Shown here one piece after another: positions 48,501 through 59,990 of a stretch of DNA of 64,000 nucleotides. How positions within the stretch are numbered: the stretch's first letter is position 1; every line of letters starts with the position of its first letter. A program made the translations under genes and the position numbers. The notes under the pieces were generated by a model. It was not told the origin of the DNA and searched no databases. It saw nothing but the letters and a program-made list of their open reading frames with translations. This DNA is from Plicaturopsis crispa FD-325 SS-3. Its lineage: Eukaryota > Basidiomycota > Agaricomycetes > Amylocorticiales > Amylocorticiaceae. The stretch lies in contig KN832560.1 of assembly GCA_000827205.1 (NCBI GenBank), positions 1,441,244 through 1,505,243 on the forward strand, in the 5' to 3' direction.

Positions 48501-49448
48501 GTGCTGGATGCAGCCGCATGGTGTCGCAGCGTGCGGACGGGTACGACGAACTTGGAGAGGATGGCAGTCACTCGGTGTGCAGCATCTTGCAGCACCGTGT
48601 CCGTCGGTCGATCGTGGAGGACTCCGGGGATTTTGGGGGTTAAGCCGAAGGGCACTGTAGATACATAAAGCAAGTTGCGGACAGTATCGGTCACGTTTCG
48701 GACATATGCGTCTATGGCGTCGTCGTCCTCGGGCAGGCCTTGAGACTCGCTGCGGCGCCAGTGTCCAACGAGGTCGTCGATCGCTTCTTGGGCGGTGTCG
48801 GCGAGGTCAATAATTAAGTCTGGTGGAGACGGCGCCATCACATGCTGCAACATTAAGGCCAATTCTGCAGGTGAGGGCGCGTGCGAGGGCGCTTTCTTCA
48901 CGTCGTTCGGGAACGACGAGGAGCTGACATCCGCCGACACATTTTCTTGTTGCGGCCTCCGTTGGCTCTCTATCGAGCTAGTGTCGGGGGACCGTGTCGC
49001 TTCACGACTCACTGGAAGGGACGGCAACTGCCTCACCGAGGACTCCCGCCCACTGCGATATGACGACGCTTCCGCCGGTGCGTCCTCGTATGGAATCTCG
49101 TTATCCTCCACCCTCCACGGCTCTGGAGAGTCGGTGCGCCCAGAGAGCATGCTGGAGTTCTCTGCGCTCCCCCATGCAGAGACGAAGCCAAAACCCGCAC
49201 TCGTCCCGCTCCTGGACCTGGATTTGGTCGCGCTGAACCACCCTGAATCGTCGTCGGTGTCGTCGCCTTCCGTCTCGTGCGGCCACTCGCGCGTATGCTC
49301 TCCGGTCTGCGTATTTACATAGTATATCTGACAGCGGAAGCCCAACCGGTTACGCTGGAAGCAATGTGCAGCGAATACAAGCACTCACCTGTCCCGCTTG
49401 GGTCACTCCTGGCAACCAGCAATCTCTGCTTTGCGACCCTATTTCCAT
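45577..49448 (-). CDS. CDC25: Cdc25-type Ras guanine-nucleotide exchange factor
   Basis: Activates Ras at the membrane, feeding cAMP signalling in fungi. Start MEIGSQSRDCWLPGVTQAGQ, then a WW-like IYYVNTQTGEHTREWP (split by an intron), a Ser-rich region, long helical middle (SALSSFVLELQRKEALVQQL), the REM (RasGEF_N) domain with NVFLTTFKSFMTLDELFNLL, and the catalytic CDC25 domain: DIDPAELARQLTLMESQLYQ, KIRPLEWLQRAREQ, GLTSTPIRRLQKTWELV, CVPFIG, VFLTSLTFIQDGNKDNI, VNFRKRRKAAEVIQEIKRWQ, ending LADRFWTLSHEREPR. About 1,100 residues. No SH3 domain is visible ahead of the WW-like part, unlike many fungal Cdc25 proteins. Confidence 0.88.
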
Positions 49449-49990
49449 GCTTGTGCTGACAAGGGCGCAGCCTGCGTGGTGCACAGGGAGCCTACGGCGA
49501 CGGGGAAAGAGGCACTCAAAAGCTAGACTGCTCGCGTATGTATGAAGAGAGTACTACAGCAGTGAGAGCCTGAGAGGTCATGGAGGAGAGCGCAATGAAA
49601 CGCACCGGGCACGTTACAATTCCTTGCGTGATCTGCTAATGATCGCATCACTGGAAGTAAAAGTTCTAGACCTGAAGCAAAGGCTGTAAAATTGCTGTAA
49701 ATTCTCATTGTAATTCTAAAACCATGACCAGATGTAACCTAAGTATCATCTATAAGAATTGCTCGCTCGTCGTCTTTGCAACATTGCTACAATATCTTCC
49801 CAACCTCCAAAAAATCCGACCATTCGCAGCTCTACTGCGGAACACCTCCATCCCTCCGGGAACCAGGCGGTGTAACGGCGGCATCCTTCATAAGTACCAT
49901 GCGGTACACTTGCCGCGGCAGTGCCGCTAAGTAAGTAATTGTGCCTCTTCATTGCCTCTTCACGGTATTCCCGAGCCTGTCTTACCGACG

Positions 49991-50485
49991 CGCATCTGCA
50001 AAAAGCAGAATGCGCCGGCTAGCTCTCAATCGTCTCAACTCTCCCAACAGTTGTTAACTCTCGCAGGGCGCTTGAGAGCAGTTGAGAGTGATTGAGAAAC
50101 ACGGGCCGAACATCTGCCGGCCTCATTCTGTGTCCATTTTTTTGTGCGCTTTCTGGTTTTGCAGCCTCAATAATCCGACTCTTGCCCCGAAAAAAGTTTC
50201 AAATCTTAGGGCTACTAGATAGCAGTGTAGATATGACCAAGTAGTAAGTTACGGAGGGCAGGACGAAGTTGAAAACACGAGAAAGCCCTTGTTACAGCAA
50301 CAGGTGCGTCAACGAGCATTGTTTCGTACCGATTGATAGCCGATTACCACGTGGTACGTCCGAGAGAGTTGAGAGAGTTGAGAGCGACTCTCAACTGTTG
50401 TCAAACCCAGCTAGGTCGTTGAGAGGTTGAGAGGGTTGAGAGGGTTGCCAACTGCTCTCAACCACCTAAAGTTTTTGCAGATGCG
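49991..50485. mobile_element. MITE-like non-autonomous DNA transposon, 495 bp
   Basis: Bounded by perfect 14-bp terminal inverted repeats, CGCATCTGCAAAAA at 49991-50004 and TTTTTGCAGATGCG at 50472-50485. Both ends carry clustered subterminal copies of CTCTCAA or its complement TTGAGAG (about 50024-50096 and 50370-50462), such as transposases bind. No coding capacity. The target duplication could not be fixed, and the superfamily is unknown. Confidence 0.6.
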
Positions 50486-50757
50486 GCGTGATTCATACTC
50501 GGGTGCAGATCTCTCTGATTCCTCAGAGTCGTTGTTCCGGAGAACAGCGCAGATATCAGGACCATGTATACAGTCTACAGGTCTCCAGGGACAGACCGTA
50601 GACAGTAGGTCAGATACCGGGAGAAAATAGTGTGCACTTTCACAAGGGTCTTAAGAGTTGATATGATAACCACCGTATACGGTGTAATCTAGCCGAATTC
50701 TGCGATATGAATGATCTATCGGGCTCAATGGTAGATCAAGAATGATACTCGTCCACA

Positions 50758-51763
50758 CACTGGAGGAATGTGCGGCTGTTACGCCCAGAAACACTTTGGG
50801 AACACGGCGGTAAATGACGCGATGTGTTACCGATGTAACAGCCTGTTCCACGGTGGAAAAATCTTGAATGTAATTATCGGTAACATTCTTTGTGGCCCTA
50901 CCTGATACAATTAAAATGGTATTTCTATATTACTGGCTGGTGCAAGAGTGATACACCTGGCTTGGATTTACTGTGTATTTTTCGTGTCCCATGTCGTTGC
51001 ATTCAAAGGGGAATTTGTGTGTTTCCGAGTGTTGCAGTGAAGATCCACGCGAGATCCAGTCAGAAATTACCTCTTTTGGAACATAAAGGACCACTTTGGT
51101 CCCATTCTGAAAGCCCCGCACGTTTGCATCCAATCTGCTGCGTCAAGAAACATCCAAAATGGATTTTTGATGTGACTCTCGGTAACACAAAGGGCACATT
51201 TTTAATGGGCCCTCAGTGGAACAGGCTGTTCCACGCTGCTCCAACGTGTTTCCTCAGTGTTTCCTCAGTGTTCCCAGATCTCAGCGTGGAACAGCCTGTT
51301 CCACGGAGGATCCATTAAAAATGTGCCCTTTGTGTTACCGAGAGTCACATCAAAAATCCATTTTGGATGTTTCTCGACGCAGCAGATTGGATGCAAACGT
51401 GCGGGGCATTCAGAATGGGACCAAAGTGGTCCTTTCCGTTCCAAAAAAGGCAAATTCTGAATGGATCTTGCGTGGATTTTACGCCGTAACGCACGGAAAC
51501 ACTCAAATTCCCCTTTGAATGCAACGACATGGGACACGAAAAATACACAGTAAATCCATTCCAAGTGTATAGCTCGTGTACCGGCTAGTAACATGGAAAG
51601 ACCATTTTAATTGTATCAGGCGGGGCCACAAAGAATGTTCCCGACAATTACATTCAAGATTTTTCCACCGTGGAACAGGCTGTTACATCGGTAACACATC
51701 GCGTCATTTACCGCCGTGTTCCCAAAGTGTTTCTGGGCGTAACAGCGCCACATTCCTCCAGTG
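50758..51763. mobile_element. Fold-back (long inverted repeat) MITE, CACTA-like, about 1 kb
   Basis: Two arms, 50758-51238 and 51282-51763, are inverted copies with a 43-bp spacer. The ends are CACTGGAGGAATGTG and CACATTCCTCCAGTG. A 3-bp ACA flanks both sides, consistent with a 3-bp target duplication as in CACTA (EnSpm) elements. In the outer about 165 bp of the arms I count about seven differences. The near-palindrome TGGAACAGGCTGTTCCA or close variants recur in each arm. No coding capacity of its own. Confidence 0.75.
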
Positions 51764-52089
51764 ACAGCTTTGCTGGAGCGTTCTGATTCACGGGCTAACT
51801 TGAGCGTGCTCATTTGCGTCACGGCGACTTATTACCGGCGACAGCTCAAGCGCCCGCCGATGTTCCAGGGACCAGGATGTTCCCCGGTCCTGGCATCTTC
51901 AACACTTATAGGAGATCCTTCGTCTTTCTGATTGACCGTAACTACTTCGAATTGAATTGAGCCCACTTTTTTGTGGGGCTCAAGCGCCCAGGTATCAATA
52001 CTGAGGCCTGAGGGCTGCAGCGCTGATTGTGGCCCTTATATCAATCACGGAGACATAAGTAACATGGGATTTCGCGTCCTTCAAAGCAC

Positions 52090-52485
52090 TTGGCAATGGG
52101 AATGTCCAGGCGAGGCTCTCCGAAGAGTTTGCCTTTACCCACCGGGCACGGAGCTGACCGCGTAAGCATGCCTGAGTTTTTTCTTTGCACGACTTGGGCA
52201 AACCGGGGTGAAGCTTACGTGAAGCTGATTAGGCAGTGCATTAGCTGTGGCGTTGAGGAGTCTGCCGTTGTTTGTATCCCAGCTGTTTGCCAAACAACGC
52301 CTGAAATATCCCATTTAGTCCAAGTTTGGAGCGAGGTGTGCCTGAACATTGGGGACGCCAGGAACTCTATGAACGCTATATTGTCCAATGTCCAGTCCGC
52401 GTTTATACCCAATGAAACAATTAGCTATGTCAAGATAGTAGTGTCCAAAGTCCAGGATGCTGTGCCGTGGTGGATGGAAAACTAA
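52090..52485 (+). CDS. Possible small gene, 131 codons
   Basis: Open frame starting MAMGMSRRGSPKSLPLPTGH and ending VVSKVQDAVPWWMEN. The second half has a protein-like composition (IPAVCQTTPEISHLVQVWSE), but there is no known family, signal peptide or promoter, and its neighbours are transposons. It may be a chance frame or a piece of an old element. Confidence 0.25.
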   Translation: MAMGMSRRGSPKSLPLPTGHGADRVSMPEFFLCTTWANRGEAYVKLIRQCISCGVEESAVVCIPAVCQTTPEISHLVQVWSEVCLNIGDARNSMNAILSNVQSAFIPNETISYVKIVVSKVQDAVPWWMEN

Positions 52486-52839
52486 GTACTACTAGTCGTG
52501 CTTGGACGTCCGGCGAACAGATCTAGTCGATGACAGGAAGCTTTTACGTGCTGCAAAGTCCATGGGAGAGTCGAGAATCGCATGCTGACAGTGATAGCGT
52601 CGCCGTTGTCAAAGCCAGAGCAACGCACGACTTCGCCGATCCTCGGGGGATTTCCGGGGGTATTACTGTTGGGCGCTCGGGTTTTTAAGGACACGCCTAG
52701 GGGAGCAAGCCATCAGGTCAAGGCACGGCGACAGTAGAAATCCGAGATGCGTACCTGCTCCGCTGGTATTCAAGCTATACAGGTATACATACAGACGCCC
52801 AGTACCCGAAATTACCCTGCCTACATTCCCGGCCTGCAC

Positions 52840-53505
52840 TCACGTGCTGATGTGGTTGTCGGTGTCGAGATCCATTGGAGGCATGTACTGCCGTACGAAC
52901 GACACGAAGGTCACGACGATGAGGTCGATGATATTGATCCCCGCGGGCAGAACCTCTAGCGACGCGCGTCGCGAGCGCGATATGATGCCGAGCTTCGCCC
53001 GTTTGTAGCGTGCTATAGGCGTTTGCGAGTTGTCGTCGAGGAGCAGCTGCAAGCACGAACACGTCGAAGTGAGCAGGGTGGTTCGCAGCCGCGTCCGAAT
53101 AGCAAACCAGACGCACCACGGGGTATTGGATGAATATCTGCCATTTATATGGCCGTCCGTCAGGCCCTCGAAATGCCCATGATCTGACAGAACAACCGCC
53201 TGTTTAGTGGCTGGCAAAATCCCCGACGACTCGACTACTCACTGTTCTACCTGCCCGTTACCTTCGGGCCCAATATGGAGCTCAGTGTTTGCCTCGCACA
53301 GACATAATCTCGCCCCCCTCACCGCCGGTTCGATCTTGCCGATCTCACAAGCGACACGGCCAATGCTCTCGGCTGCGTTGTGCTCGAGGCGCCGCACGAT
53401 CGTCACGGCGCGCTGCCCGGGGGTCTCGATCTTGTACAGCGGCCTGCCATCCGGGGTGATCAGAAGCGTCTGCGTGGGGTCGTTATCGCGCAGACAAAGC
53501 TCCAT
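52840..53505 (-). CDS. DUF6593 domain protein
   Basis: Agaricomycete DUF6593 protein, function unknown. Three exons join in phase: MELCLRDNDPTQTLLITPDG with RPLYKIETPGQRAVTIVRRL; then SWAFRGPDGRPYKWQIFIQY; then LLLDDNSQTPIARYKRAKLG, IISRSRRASLEVLPAG and NIIDLIVVTFVSFVRQY. The FRGPDGRPYKW core and the TPIARYKRAKLG strand are typical for the family. About 175 residues. Probably soluble and intracellular. Confidence 0.82.
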
Positions 53506-56428
53506 CAATTATTTGATCTCGCGGCGGGCGATTGGACTGGGAGGCGCTGCTGGGTGCAGGTGGGTGCGTTCTGGCCAGCATTTCGAACCGTGCTGCGTGT
53601 ACTTATACGAGGGTGCTCGACGGGGCGAGTAAGGCTGATTGGACCTGGAGAGAGTTGGTCCAGGCCTCCGAAGCTACCGCACGAGGTCCCATATCAGAGT
53701 TGCATTTCTATAAAAGGGCACACCAAAGCGACATTTCTTCTATGAGAAGGCAAAGCGAGTGGCACTCGTTTTCATGCTGCGCAGCAGTACTAGTTGAGAG
53801 GTCGCAGAAGGTCACAGATCTAGAGGAGCTCATGAAGGGAGTCGTTGAAGAACAACTTACAGGACAGTTTCAGTTCACGGGATGAACCACTCAGGGGCTA
53901 TTTTTCTAAAAGAGGCACGGGCAAATGGCATTCTCTCCCAATTCTCTCTCGTCTTTCTTCAGGTTGGCGCTTCAATGTCTCTCAAGATAGACTCGACACA
54001 ATATCACATGCGCACTGTATACTGCATCGTTGACTGGATTATCCGACTCGGGGCTATTCCTTAGTCCAGGCGAGAAGTTTAGAGTGCAAAGTGCTCGATA
54101 GCTGAATTCGAAGATGTTAACACTGTTTGAATACTAGTAAATGTTTCCGAACGAATAGAAATGTGAAGCTCGTTACCACAAAATCATGGCTTTGGCTTGG
54201 ACATGATGTTGAGAGAAAGTGTATTTGTACGAGGAATTGTTGGGAACTCAAGACGGCCGCCAGCGAATGGGGTTCCCAGTAGATCGACAAATTGAAACAG
54301 TTAGACAGCTGTAAGCTGGTGGTGGAGAAAGCACTCCCTGCTACCGGGGTATATAGCACCATTGATGGTCTGTGCACCAAATTGCACGACGTAGGAGCGA
54401 TGCACGTCCTACATATTCAAAATAAGTGTTGAACTGGGTTGTTTTCATTCTATTAAAATCATACGCACGCTGGTCACTGTCTCGCGATTGAGCACTCTTC
54501 CCTGCTGGCCATACCGCGGGCTTTCCGGGTCGATGACTATGACCAAGCCCTAGAAAAAATGTCAGAATGATGACTGAACACACACTACACGGTACCAATG
54601 CGTACCGTATAAAATATTTGAGTGTTTGCAGCGAGCATATTGCAGGTGTTTGATGTGTGGCGGGATTCAACAGGGTGTACGATGAATCGGGGGAGGATGC
54701 GAGTGCGAAATGTGTTGCTGAAGGATGAGAGTGCTGTATACCGTCCTCTTATAAGGGTACTTGCCACAGTCCATGAGCGCTATGCAACACGAGTTGAAAC
54801 CCTATTCTGGCGTGCCAAAGTGAGGGTTCTCTTGCGCGATGGCATCCACGCTTCATGCCCGAGGTCCGCTCGGGCTGTTCGAAGCCTTCAGTCCCTGTGC
54901 ATGAGCGCTCAGAGTCAGAAAAGTGGGGTAAGTATAGGTCATCATTTCAAACCTACCGTCTCAGGGAAAACGTTATGAACATGCCTCGTAGAAGCAGTCA
55001 ACTAGTATTGATCGCCGCACTTGAGTAGGTCCCGTCGTATTGTCTCTGCTAGTCGTAGGGAGGAAAACAAGAGATTTCACCAACGCAACGACAGCGCGTC
55101 GACGGCGTTCTTCAAATTTCAGCCTCGACAAGCAAAATTATGCCAGAGGTTCCGACAGTTTTCGGCGAGCCCATTTTTTTCTGGGGGTGAGTACTGTTCA
55201 GTTCACATCGCGAGTCGCAGGTAAATGCACTACACAGCTTCAATAGGCTCACCGAGCAACGAGTGGCGATCGAATCGGCAGCATCTAGGATGCTTGGTAG
55301 CCTAGGCCTGGAGAGATTGGCTTGGAATAGCTAGGGACTTCAAGAAATTAGCACTGCAAAACAGAAGAGGAGGATCAGCGTATGTCCGGGGTTTCTAGTT
55401 CTCCAGTAGGTAGATGTTTTCGGGCTCGTTCTCTTTGACTCGATTCATAGACTTCCTGAGGAAGTTTTGCTGCCGTGACCCAGGGTCTCCGTAGTATCCC
55501 CGACGATGCTGTAGTGGCGACGGAATTTTCCGAGTCAAGGAGCGGGTTTCCAGATAATGCAAAACTTTTTCGTGTTACCGGAGAGCCGTGCTTTGTGGCA
55601 CCTGCCTGCATGATTGATCGGTTGCCTGTCGACGCGCACACCAGCGATAAGCCTTCGGTAGGTGCATGGGAGAATGGTTTCAGAGAAAGAACCCGTGGCC
55701 ACAGGGCCATGCTGAGGGGAGCTACAGACAGGAAGTAGTAGCATGTTTCAAGAGCTCGGAGTCCATGAAGACAGCAGGGAATCGGACTTGCCAGTGGACG
55801 GCGGACGCGCGAGCGGCGAAGTACAGTATTATGATTCCGCGGCGTCGGACTTTCAACGCTCCAGCACCCCGAGGTCACTTGAACGCCACAAAATTAATGA
55901 TGTCCGCTCTCTGTCTCCGACGCGTCTTTAGATATTGCTTACCGTGAGTACTCGCTCAAATGCATCGAAAGAAATGCCAACGTGAAGTTTCACTTATTTA
56001 ACGAAGTTTTCTAGTACTAAGTCACTACACCTGTTGAGCAGGGATAACGAAGTTCCATACCAAGGCGCAACTACGTCCGTTCCATTCCCAGAAGCTGCCG
56101 AAATCAAGTAAGTCCGCGCTTTTCATGCAGCTGGCACTGATATCGACGATGGCCCTGCATTGCCTCAAAAAAGAGCGTAACATCTCGAGCCAGTGCATCT
56201 CTCTCACGAGCATCGCCGCTGGTGCCAACATTTCGGATCCAGGCGTCTTTCCCCTTCTATTCTTGTAAGGCTGTATCTCTGTTACCTATGATTCTGCTTC
56301 TGCTTCTATCTCACCACAGCACTGGAATGCCGGTGGCTTCAATCGCCTCACTGGCGCTTGTCTTTTCAGAACGCCACATCGCTCAGCACTCAGCCTAAAA
56401 CAGCGACAATCCAAAGCATCACACAAGC
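53506..56428. other. Long intergenic stretch, no supported gene
   Basis: 2.9 kb upstream of both the DUF6593 gene and the first kinase-like gene. Several open frames exist (for example minus 54341-54670 and minus 55375-55878) but none has a family signature, leader or good start. TCAGGGGCTA, the reverse complement of a motif seen elsewhere in the window, occurs at 53891-53900. Confidence 0.4.
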
Positions 56429-57936
56429 ATGGCCGACACCAAGGTAAGATATAATCACGGCTATTGATTACTTTGCACACTGATAATCGCTTTCCGGAGT
56501 CAAAGCCAAGCCTTCCCGACTCTTTGCGAGACTGGAAGAACGAGCGACGCCATCTTCAATCTTGGGAGCAAATGAGGCCATTTTTCAAAAGCAAAGGATA
56601 CGACTTGTACAAGAGAAAAGCAAATGGATCAGGGTGGTCCATTCCTTGGGATACTCCATCCAAACTCCTCCCTGATGGTAATGGAATATATGGCTCGCAC
56701 CGCTATATTCCAGACACCACTGTGGTGCGCTCGTTTTATGTCTTCCATCATAACAAGCTCGTCAAGTAACAAATCGCAACATAGCTCTGCCCTGTGGTAT
56801 GGGCGGCGCGTAACAGGTAAGCTGCTGAGGATTTCTTAGCTTCCGCAAAATTGATGTCCCTGTAGTCGTGGAGAAGATGTCGTTCTCAAGGTAGTCTCGT
56901 GCGGTGAGGAGGGATCAAACGAGCTAGACATACTCAAGTTCCTCTCGCGCGAGCCTTTCAAGTCCGATCCCGACAACCATACTGTCCCGGTCCTTGAATT
57001 TATCAAATATGAGTCATACACTTTCGTAGTGCTTCCACGGTGGGGAAAATGCGACGAGCCGATTGCTCAAAGCGTTGCAGAGGTGTTCGACTTCTGTATT
57101 CAGGTTGCTCAAGTCAGTGTAATTTGTGCCAATTTGGATGCGAGATGATGTATTCAAAATCGTGACAGGGATTGTCGTTTCTCCACCGTCACCTCATTGC
57201 GCATCTCGTGAGTGTTTATAATGTTATGAATATTGGGAATTATGCTGAATTCACTCCGAAGGATATCGCATTTGAGAACATTCTGATGAACTTCCTCGGC
57301 TACGAGCAGATTCACCGCGACGTTCTGTACTTGGATCTGCGGGGGCGCTTCCCCGTCAAATACAGCCTCATTGACTTCGGATATTCTCGCCGCTTCCCTC
57401 AGGATACCCCGCCCTCTGCGCGGCTAGTATCCGACATGTATGCGGGCCGCCCTCACAAAGCGCCGGAACTCGATCTCCGAAAACCGTACGACCCTTTCGC
57501 TGCCGACGTCTACCAGCTCGGGAAGGTGTTAATATCGTACTTCTATGTGCGTTTCTCCTTACCTTATTTAATTGTTCATAACTTGATAACATGGCAACCA
57601 TTCACCTAGAACTTGACGATCCTGCCGGGATTTTTAAAGCTCGTTCAAGATATGACGGCGGAAGAGAGCGGCCAGCGTATCACCATGGCTGAAGTCCATC
57701 GAAGACTATGCGAGTTACGCGACGAATGTCCGTGGGATTACAGCTGGAGGACCGTGACAGTACATTTCGTCGCGTGGATGAAGACTCCGACCGACGACGA
57801 TGACGCCACAGTGCTACGCCGGTTCATGGCTGCTCAGAAGGAGGAGGAGGAGGAACGATGGCGGAAAGGAGAATACGAAGCACAAGCGGACAGACTAGAG
57901 CGTGTGGCACTCAAATTGGCCAACACCGAGGTTTGA
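56429..57936 (+). CDS. Protein kinase-like protein, tandem copy 1
   Basis: Agaricomycete kinase-fold protein of a lineage-expanded family. Tiny first exon MADTK, then PSLPDSLRDWKNERRHLQSW, EQMRPFFKSKGYDLYKRK, a nucleotide-site Lys in VVLKVVSCGEEGSNELDILK (Lys plus helix-C Glu), GLSFLHRHLIAHL then DIAFENILMN across an intron (catalytic Asp and Asn kept; HRD replaced by HLD), LIDFGYSRRF (DFG), MYAGRPHKAPELDL (APE) and DPFAADVYQLGKV, ending in the C-lobe with DMTAEESGQRITMAE and a charged tail. The Lys, Asp, Asn and DFG needed for catalysis are present, so activity is possible. No signal peptide. Confidence 0.8.
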
Positions 57937-58256
57937 ACGCTGTCGGGATCCCACGAAGGTGTAGGTGATCCCTAGTTGAGCTAGTAAGTATACGGCCTTC
58001 CTTGCTATCTATGTGGGTGTACTGAAACAAAAGACAGGGTTTTTCGATACAGAGTTGTTCATATGTATACTTGGGAGTCCAGTATTCGATATTCGATTAT
58101 CACTCAAGTTTTCTGTGCTCCACAAGCCGACTACATATGTTGCAACGTGTTGCTTCCGTCCTCCGCGGCACAGTCGGACTTTGAACGTTCAGCTGCAGAG
58201 GTGTCCCTGAAGGCTGCGTTGTTCAACGGGTACGATTATCGCATTTCTGATCAGCC
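57937..58256. other. Spacer between the kinase-like genes
   Basis: 320 bases; no gene or repeat recognised. Serves as terminator of copy 1 and promoter of copy 2. Confidence 0.4.
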
Positions 58257-59705
58257 ATGTCCTACGCTAACACTTCCCCGGACTTGCGTCCGTCTCTTCC
58301 TGATTCCTTACAAGCGTGGAAGACAAATCAAGGAAAGCTTGAATATTGGGAGCAGATGCGGCCATTCTTTAGGAGCAAGGGCTACGAGTTGTATAAGAGA
58401 AAAGCGCTTGACCCACTAGTATGTGTTCCTTGGGACACTCCAGAAGATCTCCCGCACAATGGACGCGGAGTGTATGGCTCGCTCCAGTATGTTCCCGAGT
58501 TCACCGGGGTGTGTCGGTTTTTATTCCATGCCATCTTTTCGCGGGAATAACAAGTCGTAACACAGGGGTGCGCTCAAGTATGGGGCGCGCGCAGCAGGTA
58601 AGTTACCTGGTCTCGTTTTCACTTCTCAACATCTCACGTCCCCTTAGACTAGGAGAACACGTCGCTATCAAGGTCATATCTTGTGGCGAGGAGGGCTCGA
58701 GCGAACTGGATATGTTGAAATTCCTTTCGCGCGAGCCTGCCAAGTCTGATCCGGACAATCATACCCTCCCAGTTATTGAATTCATTGAGCTCGAATCGTG
58801 GCATTTTGCAGTCTTTCCGCAATGGGGAAAGTGTGATCTGCCTCCGTTTCAGACAGCTGCCCAGGTGCTCGATTTCTGCATACAAATTGCGCAGGTCAGT
58901 GCTTATATCGCCACCTCGAGTCATAGATGTTTTGACCAAGGCCATGCCAGCGATTGTCATTTTTCCACCGTCATCTCATCGCGCATCTCGTGAGTGACGA
59001 TATATACTACGCATGGCTGGCCATGCAATCGTTATTGACCCGCCGGTTAGGACATAGCTTTCGAAAATATCCTCATGAACCTGTTCGGTTACGAGCAGGT
59101 TCACGAGCGCATGCTGCGCTTGAACATCCGGAATCGCTTCCCTCTCATATACAGCCTAATTGACTTTGGATATTCCCGCCGCTTCCTTCCGTCCTCTGCG
59201 CGGCTAGTATCCGACATGTATGCAGGCCGCCCTCACAAAGCTCCCGAACTCGATCTTAAAAAGCCGTACGACCCCTTCGCTGCCGACGTGTACCAGCTCG
59301 GCAAGGTGTTCATATCCTATTTCTATGTACGTTGTTCCTCTCGGTACCTTGACCGATAGTAGCTCATACAAGCTTGTGCAGAATCTAACGGTGCTGCCTG
59401 AATTCTTATCCATTATTCAGGACATGACGGCGGAGGAGAGTGGGATGCGAATCACCATGGCCGAGGCAGAGCGAAGACTTTGCAAACTGCGCGACGAGGT
59501 CCCGCAGAATGTCGTCCAGAGGGGCATAACGGTGCATTTCGTAGGATGGGCGAATACCCCACCGGACGCTGAAGTCGCCAAAGGGCTGCGCGAGTATATG
59601 GCCTCTGAAAAGGCTAAAGATGACGAGCACATGCAGAACTGTGAGCACACTTCACGGGAAAGATATATAGAAAACATATCGTTGGCAGATCTTTCAGCTG
59701 TATAA
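58257..59705 (+). CDS. Protein kinase-like protein, tandem copy 2
   Basis: Paralog of the preceding gene with matching exon plan. Starts MSYANTSPDLRPSLPDSLQA, then EQMRPFFRSKGYELYKRK, VAIKVISCGEEGSSELDMLK (Lys and Glu), FFHRHLIAHL then DIAFENILMN, LIDFGYSRRF, MYAGRPHKAPELDL, DPFAADVYQLGKV, DMTAEESGMRITMAE and a divergent tail HTSRERYIENISLADLSAV. Catalytic positions are the same as in copy 1. Unlike copy 1, the N-terminus is one exon with four extra residues or so. No inactivating break was seen. The two genes point the same way and are 320 bases apart, a tandem duplication. Confidence 0.8.
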
Positions 59706-59990
59706 CCCCTTCTTGTACACCGACGTCGACGTTTGATCTCTCGCCCCAGACTATGAATTGTATCTGCTAGCATAACACATATGTACACCACGAGTGCACG
59801 ACGAGCTCGAGGCTCAGGACGCGAACGTACCTTGATATCAGCATGACTACAATGGATACAATTAAAACGCTCAAAATCGAGATAAAGGGTAATGATATAC
59901 AGCAAGACGAGTACTAATGTACACACCGTCGTCAATTGACCTATGTCGACGCCGATAGCAGCCTCGAGGAGCCGCAAACCGACGGCCAAT

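Larger units (their letters stand above)
49449..52839. other. Gene-poor stretch with two non-autonomous transposons
   Basis: About 3.4 kb upstream of Cdc25 and beyond the 3' end of the DUF6593 gene. It holds the 495-bp inverted-repeat element (49991-50485) and the 1-kb fold-back element (50758-51763), both listed separately. A frame of 131 codons at 52090-52485 is listed separately at low confidence. The rest shows nothing. Confidence 0.6.

Noticed and set aside
50890-51594. Open frames of 142, 109 and 100 codons in the fold-back element with matching peptides on both strands
   Set aside because: They match because the two arms are inverted copies; no start context, introns or protein family supports coding.
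54341-54670. Minus-strand frame with a hydrophobic segment VPCSVCSVIILTFFLGLG
   Set aside because: A lone hydrophobic run without start context, introns or family match is not enough to call a membrane protein.
55375-55878. 167-codon minus-strand frame
   Set aside because: No domain, no signal peptide, composition of a chance frame, and a competing frame on the other strand.
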